51,568 bases of DNA. Origin: Flavobacteriales bacterium. Lineage in GTDB: Bacteria > Bacteroidota > Bacteroidia > Flavobacteriales_E > Vicingaceae. Below, one piece after another: positions 43,199 to 51,535 of this stretch. Made by a program: the position numbers and the translations under genes. The notes beneath the pieces were generated by a model that did no database searches, was not told the DNA's origin, and saw only the letters and a program-made list of their open reading frames with translations. The stretch is from the NCBI GenBank assembly GCA_013359255.1, contig JABWCF010000019.1, positions 1-51,568 of the forward strand. Direction: 5' to 3'. The first letter of the stretch is position 1, and each line of letters begins with the position of its first letter.

Positions 43199-43495
43199 AT
43201 GGAACGAGGAGGATATATCTACATTATGACTAATAAAAATAATTCTGTTTTGTATGTTGGCGTTACAAATAATCTTCAAGCAAGGGTTTACGAACACAAA
43301 ATTAGAGTATACAAAAAAAGTTTTACAGCCAAATACAACATTGATAAACTCGTCTATTTTGAAGGATTTACATCTATTGATGAAGCTATTGGCAGAGAAA
43401 AACAAATAAAAGCGGGTTCACGACAAAAGAAACTTGATTTAATTAATTCGTATAATCCCGAATGGGAAGATTTATATAATAAATTACAACCGTAA
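43199..43495 (+). CDS. GIY-YIG family endonuclease (URI domain), embedded in palindromic repeats
   Basis: A 98-residue single-domain protein of the UPF0213/YhbQ-like GIY-YIG family. GYIYIM (residues 5-10) and YVG (19-21) give the two halves of the GIY-YIG sheet. Arg29 in QARVYEHK, with His33, is the catalytic helix; Glu67 in AIGREKQIKAG is the metal ligand; NPEW (86-89) is near the end. All expected active-site residues appear present. No other domain is fused. It is flanked on both sides, within about 25 bases, by REP-like palindromes, which suggests that the nuclease and repeats are functionally linked. Confidence 0.9.
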   Translation: MERGGYIYIMTNKNNSVLYVGVTNNLQARVYEHKIRVYKKSFTAKYNIDKLVYFEGFTSIDEAIGREKQIKAGSRQKKLDLINSYNPEWEDLYNKLQP

Positions 43496-43519
43496 TAATT
43501 TATTCTCTCTTTTTTTACC

Positions 43520-43769
43520 GTCATTGCGAGGGAGGCACGACCGAAGCAATCTGTTGCATTTTACTCCGAATCAAAAGATTTCTTTACTGTGTTCACAATG
43601 ACGTAGCAAAATTGGAAAGATTGCTTCGGCTCTTTCGTACAAACCGCTTTATTGCCTCGCAATGACGGCCGAGATTTTGATTCGTCATTGCGAGGGAGGC
43701 ACGACCGAAGCAATCTGTTTATTTTGTACTCCGAATTAGAAAGATTGCTTCGCTAATGCTCGCAATGAC
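43520..43769. repeat. REP-like palindrome cluster, right part (5 units)
   Basis: It continues the pattern of the left part: C at 43520-43552, a diverged A at 43576-43602 (AAGATTTCTTTACTG...), B at 43618-43666, C at 43684-43716, A at 43742-43769, with the same spacer sequences. The gap 43770-43859 before the ALDH-like gene holds nothing else visible. Confidence 0.92.
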
Positions 43770-43859
43770 AGAAAAAGTTTGTGATGTGTTACCTATCCAT
43801 TTCTAAATTTTGCATTTCCACTTTTTACGTACCTTAGCAACCATATATTAATGTGTATC

Positions 43860-44729
43860 ATGAAAAGAATAGAAATACTTAAAACATACAAAATTTATAT
43901 AGGCGGAAAATTTCCACGTACCGAAAGCGGGCGCTATTACAAAGTAAAAAATAAGAATGGCGAACTGCTTGCCAATATGTGCCAATGCTCCCGCAAAGAT
44001 GTAAGAGAATCTGTTGTGGCAGCCCGCAAAGCCTTTGGCGAGTGGAACACGAAAAGTGCTTTCAATCGTTCGCAAATTCTTTACCGCATAGCCGAAATGC
44101 TAGAAAGCCGCAAAGCACAATTTACAGAGGAATTACAAAAGCAAGGTTCTTCCAAAAAACAAGCCGAAGAAGAAGTAATCAAATCTATTGAATGTTTAGT
44201 GTATTATTCGGGCTGGTGCGATAAATACCAGCAAATTTTCAGCAGCGTAAATCCCGTGGCTTCTTCGCATTTTAATTTTTCGGTGCCTGAACCTACCGGA
44301 GTAGTGGGCATTATAGCCAATGAAAATGCTGCCTTGCTGGGAGTAGTTTACTCTATGGCTCCTGTTATTGCCGGAGGAAATACCTGTGTGCTGCTCGCCT
44401 CGGAAAGCAAACCTTTGTGTGCGGTTTCCTTTGCCGAAGTGCTTCACTCTTCCGATGTGCCGGGAGGTGTAATAAATATTCTTACCGGATTTAAAAAAGA
44501 ATTATTGGAACCTGTTGCTTCACACTTAGATGTAAATGCACTAGTTTATTATGGAAATAACCCACAAGAAATAACTGCCATAAAAGAATTAGCCGCATTA
44601 AACGTAAAAAGAATCTTTACCTATTCCGATGTAAAAGAGGAAAGCCCGTATAACATTTTAGATGTACAGGAAATAAAAACCACTTGGCATCCCATTGAAA
44701 ATATTGGCAGTTCGGGAGGAGGGTATTAG
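43860..44729 (+). CDS. Truncated, non-catalytic aldehyde dehydrogenase-like protein
   Basis: About 289 residues (the frame opens at 43851; the ATG at 43860, MKRIEILKTYKIYIGGKF, is preferred). It matches the N-terminal NAD-binding half of ALDH: SRKDVRESVVAARKAFGEWN, EPTGVVGIIANENAALLGVVYSMAPVIAGGNTCVLL and FAEVLHSSDVPGGVINILTG. It lacks the catalytic Cys domain and ends shortly after the second cofactor-binding region in SGGGY. No frame continuing the domain is seen after 44729, and the end is clean. Its size fits the shortened second domain of bacterial ALDH16 proteins. In the deoC context it is probably a partner subunit of the ALDH at 41199, not a pseudogene. Confidence 0.8.
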   Translation: MKRIEILKTYKIYIGGKFPRTESGRYYKVKNKNGELLANMCQCSRKDVRESVVAARKAFGEWNTKSAFNRSQILYRIAEMLESRKAQFTEELQKQGSSKKQAEEEVIKSIECLVYYSGWCDKYQQIFSSVNPVASSHFNFSVPEPTGVVGIIANENAALLGVVYSMAPVIAGGNTCVLLASESKPLCAVSFAEVLHSSDVPGGVINILTGFKKELLEPVASHLDVNALVYYGNNPQEITAIKELAALNVKRIFTYSDVKEESPYNILDVQEIKTTWHPIENIGSSGGGY

Positions 44730-44735
44730 TTCCAT

Positions 44736-46534
44736 ATGCAAGGTGAAAAAAGATATTTACTATTAAAAAAAGAAAAGCATTTACTCTTTATTCTGCTTGT
44801 TACAATTTCTTTTTTTTATCATTCATTTCAAAGAACCGAACGAATAGACTGGGATGTATTCGGCTATTATTTATACCTGCCGGCTAAATTTATACATAAC
44901 GATATTAACCTAGGCAGAAAAACTGAATGGTTAGAACCCGCCATTTCAAAATACAAACTTACCGATTCGTTTTATCAGGCATATCAATCGCCTAGCAGAA
45001 AATATGTTTTTAAATACACCATGGGCATGTCGGTGCTTTATTCTCCTTTCTTTTTTGCAGCCGATGCTTTTGTAAGAAACACTAACCTTTACGAACGTGA
45101 TGGGTTTTCTTTGCCTTACCAAATAGCCATGCGTTTTTTTGTTTTTACCATGATTTTACTGGGTTTATTTTATTTGTACAAAACACTTCGTATTTATTTT
45201 TCTGAAAACAATACTCTGTTTGCACTTTTTTTATTGGTTTTTGGAACCAACTACTACGTGATGTCTTTTGCCGATGGCTTAATGCCGCACCTTTCTTTGT
45301 TTACATTGTTTTCCATTCTTTTATTTTATACTATACAATGGTATCAACAACAAAAAATAAAATTTGCAGCCATTATAGGCGTATGCTTGGGAATGGCGGT
45401 ATTAATTCGTCCTACAAGTGCCGTAGTTGTGCTAATTCCAATTTTATGGGGAGTATATGGAATACAAGCATTCAGCGTAAGAATGCTTTTGCTTTTATCA
45501 AACTTCAGGCAATTACTTATTTTAATTTTACTTGCATTTACGGTACTACTGCCTCAGCTACTATACTGGCATACACAAACCGGAGAGTGGCTTTTTTACA
45601 GCTATCCCGATGAAAAATTAAATTTTTTTAAGCCACATTTGGCAGAGGTTTTTTTTTAGCTATAAGAAAGGATGGTTGCTTTATACTCCTCTGATGGGAA
45701 TTGCCATGATTGGTTTTGTTTTTCTTTATAAAAATTTTAAAAATATTTTCCTGTCTATTTTTATTTTTTTTTAATCAATACGTATGTTATCTCTGCATGG
45801 GATTGTTGGTGGTATGGAGGTTCTTTTGCACACAGAGCATTTGTAGAATCGTATGTTTTTATGGTTTTTCCATTAGCTGCTTTTGTTGAGCATCTTTTCT
45901 TAAAAAGAAATATTATTAATGTGCCTGTTAAAGGTCTCTTTCTTCTTTCTTCTTTCTTTTCCTGAATATTTTTCAGACGGAACAGGCTTTAAGTGGAATA
46001 ATACATACCAGCAGAACAACCAAAGAATATTATTGGAAAGTTTTTTTAAAGAAACATGTTGTTGAAGAAGATAAAATATGGCTGGAGCCCCTACCTTATT
46101 ATTCAACAGAAGAAGACGAACCGGACACAAATTTGTGTACCGTTATTTTTAAGAGTATAAATAATAATGTAGCATTTGAAAATAATAATGCCGAGTTCTC
46201 AGCTTCAGTTTCGTCTACATTAAATGTATATGCAGATTACAAGCAGAAAGTATTTTTACGTTTTACGGCACAACTGGAAAAACTACCCGAAACCACAGCA
46301 CAACCGTTTTTTTTGGTAGGTGCCATTACGGTAAACGGAAAACTTTTCCAGTACCGCAGCAAGGAATTTAATCAAGGTGATTTAGCAAACCATAATGGAC
46401 AAATAGCTTTTACTTTTTTTATACCCCCTCATGTTACGTTATACCCAAGCGAATTGAAATGCTATGTGTATAATCCGAATCGAAATTTTTTGAAAATACA
46501 TTTTTTGAAGGTGGAGACGATTCAACAAAACTAA
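44736..46534 (+). pseudogene. Membrane glycosyltransferase-like gene broken by three small indels
   Basis: One protein of about 600 residues is spread over several frames. 44736-45659 gives RTERIDWDVFGYYLYLPAKF, several membrane helices and VLIRPTSAVVVL, stopping after HLAEVFF in a run of 9 T. The next stretch, SYKKGWLLYTPLMGIAMIGF, is read with one base fewer and stops in a second T9 run near 45773. INTYVISAWDCWWYGGSFAHRAF then runs in the first frame to a stop at 45963. FLNIFQTEQALSGIIHTSRT onward is in the frame of 46133-46534, ending KVETIQQN. The parts assemble in order with no gap, so this is one gene with one +1 and two -1 shifts near T runs. It resembles polytopic GT-C-like proteins of Bacteroidota. 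Confidence 0.8.
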
Positions 46535-47010
46535 AACCAAGCCCCTACTCTAACACCGTAAAAAATAAGAATATCTTTAAAATCGTAATCGTAATAAACG
46601 CTTGGATAAGCTCTTATAAAAAATGAGTTTTTGTGTGTATAATCAATACCCATGTTCATGCCCGATTTAAAGGTATATTCACTTAATTCGATAACCAGCG
46701 AGTTATAAGTGAATGACTGATAAAAAGAAAGTTTTTTGCCCAATAAACTAAAAACGCCCACCGGAACTGAAACAGAATTGTAATTGAATACAGGATAAAA
46801 ATAAGCCCCAAAACCTACCGTTGCTCCTGCCCTGAAATAGTTGGATTGCAAAAAAATACGTTCGTAGTTTACGGAATATAAAAACGAAGTGCCTGCAAAC
46901 TCGGCATGTAGGTTTTGTTTTTTTTGTTTTGGTGTTTGCAAGGTATCTTGCGAAAAAGCAAAGAGAGAAATACTGTATAGAAAACTGACTATGAGTAGAT
47001 GTTTGAACAT
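46531..47010 (-). CDS. Small outer-membrane beta-barrel protein, paralogue of 38443
   Basis: 159 residues with a signal peptide (ending LFAFSQ), then QDTLQTPKQ and a set of amphipathic strands with aromatic ends (FLYSVNYERIFLQSNYFRAGATVGFGAY, FIRAYPSVYYDYDF), closing with GVRVGAWF. Similar in layout and opening to the 199-residue protein at 38443. It is last in the second surface-protein cassette, six bases after GH16, and overlaps the convergent glycosyltransferase remnant by four bases. Confidence 0.72.
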   Translation of the reverse strand: MFKHLLIVSFLYSISLFAFSQDTLQTPKQKKQNLHAEFAGTSFLYSVNYERIFLQSNYFRAGATVGFGAYFYPVFNYNSVSVPVGVFSLLGKKLSFYQSFTYNSLVIELSEYTFKSGMNMGIDYTHKNSFFIRAYPSVYYDYDFKDILIFYGVRVGAWF

Positions 47011-47016
47011 GGGCGT

Positions 47017-48879
47017 TTATTTTAAAATAATTTTCTTTACCGTGCTTTTTGTTTCATTATACAATTGTAAAAAATATATTCCGGTGGCATTGCCGGTTAA
47101 ATCAATGCTTAGATTTTGTTCTTCGATACCTATATTTTTACTGTAAATAATTCTTCCATACATATCGCTTACTTGTACCTTATAAACTGTTGCCGGTTTT
47201 TCTAAACAACGTATGTTTATTACTCCTTTGGCAGGATTGGGGTAAACCACCCACTCTTGGTTTAGTATAACATTCGATATACTGTCTTCCGGTATTTGGT
47301 TCAGTGCATTTACTTGGGCATAGAACAAACTATCTTCGTATGCCTGGTTATTCATTATATTTTGTAAACCTTGCGGTAAATTGTTTCCCGTTCGCAGGTT
47401 TGCTGTATTGCAGTTTTCTATTCTGCCATGAAAGTAAGCTCCTTTTTCTACTTTAAAGCCGGGTTTTAAACTTATTTTATTGGTGGCAACGCAGTGTACG
47501 TATTGCAGGGCATTATCGTTCTTTATGCTACACAAAGGCTCGCCAAAGCAACCGCCTTTGCTTTTTACTATTTGATTACATGGAAACTGGTTGTAATTAG
47601 GACTGCCAATGGTAACCGTTTTACCCAAAATGTGCGTAGGCAAATCCTTGCCATCGCAAAAATTTAAATCGGTATTGCAATTACGTAAAGCGTATATTTT
47701 TACATAATCTATTTCTAAGGATTTGGGTAGTGAACCTATACTAAGAGCTAAATCTGAGTTTATATTGTTGTATGTTGAAAGATTACCATTGTTTTCGGGC
47801 TGGTTGTAGTAACTAAAATTTGTTATATTATGCCCAAATATCAATTTTGACTGTTCGCTCGGGTATGCCCAATTAACTTTTAAAAAAGCAGAATAATTTT
47901 GAACCGCTGCCTGCAATTGCTGTGCATTATTAATAGGGATATAAACCATGTTATTAGGACTAACAACATAATGATAAATTTTATATAGAGGATTCCCATC
48001 TAAAAACCAAACCATTTTATAATCATCCCATAATAAACCCCAAGTATGCCATGAATTATTTAAAATATAAGGAATTGTTTTTTGTGAGTTAGTGAATAAA
48101 TTCAATTCTGCCTTTTCTGATATTTCTGTTCCAAAATTATGGTTCCAAAAATGATATGTCATGTTTACTTTTGAAGATGCTTGTTGCACAGTTATACCTT
48201 GTGGATATAACTCTTTAGGCAAAATATGCCCTCCACGTCCTACCTCAAAAACGTCTATTTCAGTGGTGTTTTCAAAAAACCAAAATGATGGCCATGTATT
48301 TTCAATTTCGGGTAATTTTACACGGGCTTCATAATATCCGTATTTGTAATTATAATTTGTTTCTAAGGCTCCAAAGGAATATTTATGCAATCGCTTATTG
48401 GGTTTTCCGTCACCCATTAATGTATCATCTTTCCAATATTCAATACATTTTAATTCTTGTGGTGGATTTAATTCCTTTGCGATAAGTTTTACACTATTCC
48501 CTGTAAATTCGTAATTATCTAGAAATGCTGCCCAACCTATAAATGCGGGTCCTTTTTTATTATCTACAACCACGTGTAAATCACTATGATTTTGGATTTC
48601 ATGTGGCTGATTCCATTTGTTTTGGTTTAACTGAAAGGCATTAAATTCATCTTCAAAAATTAACTCATAACTATTTTCTTCTATTGCTTGTGGTAATGAA
48701 ATCAGACCATTTGGGATGGTACCGTTATAGAATACTTTTTGCTTATCGTAGGAGTATGCCCCCCACTTAATACTCCCATCTATTAAAAAAACACCATTGT
48801 TTGGTAATGCAGGTTGTGCGTAATAAATTTTTACACAAGCAAGTAAGAGAATAGATAATAAAAGTAACTTAAATTTCAT
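47017..48879 (-). CDS. Secreted GH16-family glycoside hydrolase with T9SS type A sorting domain
   Basis: 620 residues. A signal peptide (ending VKIYYAQ) is followed by a short N-terminal segment, then a GH16 domain from ELIFEDEFNAFQLNQNKWNQ (about residue 75) to LEIDYVKIYAL (about 395). The catalytic signature ExDxxE is EIDVFE, Glu207-Asp209-Glu212, preceded by YGYYEARVKLPE and TWPSFWFFE. A cysteine-containing beta region follows (LKPGFKVEKGAYFHG), then the type A sorting domain VVYPNPAKGVINI...GIYFLQLYNE ending KKIILK. The expected substrate is a beta-glucan or galactan outside the cell. It overlaps the upstream lipoprotein gene by 4 bases. The first part is duplicated at 49454. Confidence 0.9.
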   Translation of the reverse strand: MKFKLLLLSILLLACVKIYYAQPALPNNGVFLIDGSIKWGAYSYDKQKVFYNGTIPNGLISLPQAIEENSYELIFEDEFNAFQLNQNKWNQPHEIQNHSDLHVVVDNKKGPAFIGWAAFLDNYEFTGNSVKLIAKELNPPQELKCIEYWKDDTLMGDGKPNKRLHKYSFGALETNYNYKYGYYEARVKLPEIENTWPSFWFFENTTEIDVFEVGRGGHILPKELYPQGITVQQASSKVNMTYHFWNHNFGTEISEKAELNLFTNSQKTIPYILNNSWHTWGLLWDDYKMVWFLDGNPLYKIYHYVVSPNNMVYIPINNAQQLQAAVQNYSAFLKVNWAYPSEQSKLIFGHNITNFSYYNQPENNGNLSTYNNINSDLALSIGSLPKSLEIDYVKIYALRNCNTDLNFCDGKDLPTHILGKTVTIGSPNYNQFPCNQIVKSKGGCFGEPLCSIKNDNALQYVHCVATNKISLKPGFKVEKGAYFHGRIENCNTANLRTGNNLPQGLQNIMNNQAYEDSLFYAQVNALNQIPEDSISNVILNQEWVVYPNPAKGVINIRCLEKPATVYKVQVSDMYGRIIYSKNIGIEEQNLSIDLTGNATGIYFLQLYNETKSTVKKIILK

Positions 48880-49457
48880 TTTTTGTTGTATATTAAATTC
48901 AAAATGGTACTGTCGGGAACACCTCTTCCGGCCTTTTCACATTGAATAATCATTTCCTCTTTATTTTCATTAGCATAATATTTATGTGTTATAGAAATAT
49001 TTCTTTTTAAATAATCTATTCCCAATATTGACTCCCGATTATATAGAAAAAATTTCGATAGTATATTTCTTCTTTCCTCTATGTAATATTCTTTTTCAAT
49101 TATATTATTCTTATTATCAAAGTAAAGCTGAGGATTTTCTGCGGATTTAAAATATCCTTTTTCTAATAAACGACCATTATTACAAATAACAAATACGCCA
49201 TTATTTTTTATTATGATGTGGTGGTTTGTTATATTGTAATAACTTTCGCCCGGAAAAAAATAGGAAGGGCAGAATAAAGTAGCCCCACCGGGCGAAGTTC
49301 CATATTTTATGCCCCCACATTCCACTATTGTATATCCTCCTACCCATTCCCACTCGCCTACCAATTCGGGGTATTTTTCGCCAAAGGTTTTATCTTTTTT
49401 ACAGGTGGTAAAAAAGATAACGATACCAAAGCTTAGCATAAACCATTTCATATTCAT
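48876..49457 (-). CDS. Lipoprotein of the FGEKYPELVGEWEW family (copy 1)
   Basis: 193 residues with a lipoprotein signal (MKWFMLSFGIVIFFTTC from codon 3, 49451) followed by KKDKTFGEKYPELVGEWEWVGG. Further on come the GESYYNITNHHIIIKNNGVF and GRLLEKGYF strands. It is clearly paralogous to the gene at 49777. The layout suggests a small beta-barrel, lipocalin-like domain as in many short surface lipoproteins (VGEWEW opening); function unknown. It shares 4 bases with both the truncated GH16 copy upstream and the GH16 gene downstream. Confidence 0.8.
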   Translation of the reverse strand: MNMKWFMLSFGIVIFFTTCKKDKTFGEKYPELVGEWEWVGGYTIVECGGIKYGTSPGGATLFCPSYFFPGESYYNITNHHIIIKNNGVFVICNNGRLLEKGYFKSAENPQLYFDNKNNIIEKEYYIEERRNILSKFFLYNRESILGIDYLKRNISITHKYYANENKEEMIIQCEKAGRGVPDSTILNLIYNKK

Positions 49458-49780
49458 GTGTTTGTGTTTTTAAATTGCAGAAATAATTTATTTTGGATTT
49501 CATATGGCTGATTCCATTTGTTTTGCTTTAACAGAAAGGCATTAAATTCGTCTTCAAAAATTAACTCATAACTATTTTCTTCTATTGCTTGTGGTAATGA
49601 AATCAGACCATTTGGGATGGTACCATTATAGAATACTTTTTGTTTATCATAGGAGTACATCCCCCATCTTATGTTCCCATCCAATACATAAATACCGTTG
49701 TTTGGCAGAGAAGGTTGTGTGTAACAATTTTTGATATAAGCGAAAATTAAGCAAACTAACAATAAAAATTTATATCTCAT
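49454..49780 (-). pseudogene. Truncated duplicate of the GH16 gene (N-terminal part only)
   Basis: 108 residues. Residues 1-97 repeat the start of the gene at 48879 (signal peptide, YSYDKQKVFYNGTIPNGLIS, then EDEFNAFLLKQNKWNQP) with few changes; the stretch from about 49490 to 49670 is nearly identical in DNA. After YEIQN the similarity stops and KLFLQFKNTNT follows. The catalytic domain and sorting domain are gone. The four-base overlaps with the two lipoprotein genes are kept, so an internal deletion of a tandem duplicate is the simplest history. Confidence 0.85.
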
Positions 49781-50367
49781 TTTTTATAATATATTAAAGT
49801 TAAACGTCTATCTCCGCCAGTAATGTGTCCTATTTTTGTGGCACTGATTAATAATCTTTCTTCATTTTGTAGGGGGTAATAATAATGTGTGATAAAGATT
49901 TCCTTTTCATTAAAATCAAACAAAGACATATCATTATTGTTAAAATATTGGTTTGTGAATAGATTTCTTTTTTTTATGAAAAGATATGAATTGCGTACAT
50001 ATTTGTTTAATGGATATAGAGAATGCTCATAGATATATTGGCTTGATGAATAATATTCCATTCTTCCTTTTTCCAATAATCTTCCTTTTGAATAAATTTC
50101 AATTACTCCATTTTTTTTTATGTTTGTTGTATGATGGGTAATCCTATAGATACGATCACCGGGATAAAAATATACCGGACAATAAGTATCATAGTGCCCT
50201 CCCGGACCAGGTATTCCAATAGTACATTTTTCTTCGTAATATCCCATTTCCCACTCCCACTCGCCCACTAATTCTGGGTATTTTTCACCAAAGGTTTTAT
50301 CTTTTTTACAGGTGACAAAAGATGTAAAAACAATCATTAAAAAATACAAAACTTTTTTCCTGTTCAT
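49777..50367 (-). CDS. Lipoprotein of the FGEKYPELVGEWEW family (copy 2)
   Basis: 196 residues with a lipoprotein signal (MNRKKVLYFLMIVFTSFVTC) followed by KKDKTFGEKYPELVGEWEWEMG, the same opening as the gene at 48876, then YPGDRIYRITHHTTNIKKNG and GRLLEKGRM. The C-terminal halves have diverged more. Unknown function. Together with the truncated GH16 copy it forms the first unit of a tandem duplication [lipoprotein + GH16]. Confidence 0.8.
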   Translation of the reverse strand: MNRKKVLYFLMIVFTSFVTCKKDKTFGEKYPELVGEWEWEMGYYEEKCTIGIPGPGGHYDTYCPVYFYPGDRIYRITHHTTNIKKNGVIEIYSKGRLLEKGRMEYYSSSQYIYEHSLYPLNKYVRNSYLFIKKRNLFTNQYFNNNDMSLFDFNEKEIFITHYYYPLQNEERLLISATKIGHITGGDRRLTLIYYKK

Positions 50368-50369
50368 GG

Positions 50370-51535
50370 TTATTTGTTTTCCAGTTCGCTTATTCTTTTT
50401 TCTAATTGAATAATATAAAGCGTAAGCTCTTCTATTTTTTCTAATTGTTTTACCATTAGTTTTCCAAGGGCAACGCTTCCGTTTTCTTCTACTTCTTTTG
50501 CCGAAGGAATATTTGGTAAATGTTTATGTTTTTCAATAAACTTTTCAAGTTCTTTTATACTTGTTAAATTATATGTATCCGAAAAAACATAATCGGGAAA
50601 TGCAGGAACATTTACCTCTACTTCTCTTATATACACTATGCCGTTTCCGGCAATGTATAATCTGTGTATATCTGTACCCTGTTTTGTTCTGTCTTCGAAA
50701 CTCCAGGTGGTACCATTTGCATCTTTTCCCATTCTGATTAAACTGGTAAGTATGTTGTTTTGGTAATACATTAAATCGGCATGTAAACCTAAGTTGTTAT
50801 TTAGTTTAATACTTGGAGCAATGTTGCCGAGTGTATTAATATCTAAGGTGGCCGCTGGATTGGTAGTTCCTATTCCCACCCTTCCGGCAGTATTTATACC
50901 ATTTGCAGGCGAAATAAACAGCGTAGGCAAATTACTGTTTGTGCCTAGCATAATGCTATTGGGTATGGTGTTTATGAGTTTAGTGTTTGTTGAAACTCCC
51001 GAACCAATGGTAATGGCCTGTGGTGCATTGCTTGATGTTTCGGTATAATTCCCTAGCGTAATAGAATAATTTCCGTTTGTAAAACTAAACCTCCCCATTG
51101 CCAAAGATTGAAAGGCATACCCTCTGGCGGTCGTTCCAATACCCATGCCTCCGTAATAAGTATTAAAATAGGTAGTGGGGCTTGCCGCAATAGTATTGTA
51201 CGATGAAATGGTATAGAACTATCTCCAATATAAACTAAGCTGTCTCCTAGCTTAGCGGTAATACGGTTTACCCTTAACACATTAGAAAAAGTAGTATCGG
51301 TAATGTATGCGTTTTTGCCTACAAATAAATGTCCGTTTACTCGCAGGTTATTATCTATGCGTGCCGAATCGGAAATGGTAAGGCTGCTATCTACGGTAAG
51401 GTTTCCGCTTATTTGGCTTTGTCCTATTACTTGAAAATTACAGGTGGGATTATTGGTACCTACGCCTACAAAACCTGTATCGGGCAGGGTGTTGGGCAGG
51501 TTTTGGCTAATGGCCGAAAAGGTAAATATGCTCAT
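50370..51535 (-). pseudogene. Tail-fibre-like surface protein, second copy, interrupted by one frameshift
   Basis: Two frames: 51535-51053 (MSIFTFSAISQN, VGVGTNNPTCNFQVIGQSQISGN) and 51146-50370 (from MGIGTTARGYAFQS to LEKIEELTLYIIQLEKRISE). They join near 51204, where the first frame reads DSSIPF and the second can be traced back through SSYNTIAASPTTYFNTYYGG. One additional T in CCATTTCATCG would restore continuity. The paralogue at 39026-40062 is broken at another place. Upstream of 51535 the frame continues as KISLLCFF to the window end, so the true start lies beyond the window. Confidence 0.8.

Noticed and set aside
42713-43769. CRISPR array
   Set aside because: The units are of three lengths, in alternating orientation, and the intervening sequences are themselves repeated. 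A CRISPR has identical direct repeats with unique spacers, and no cas gene is present.
43860-44729. Frameshifted remainder of a full-length aldehyde dehydrogenase
   Set aside because: No frame after 44729 encodes an ALDH catalytic domain; the next gene starts 6 bases later and is unrelated.
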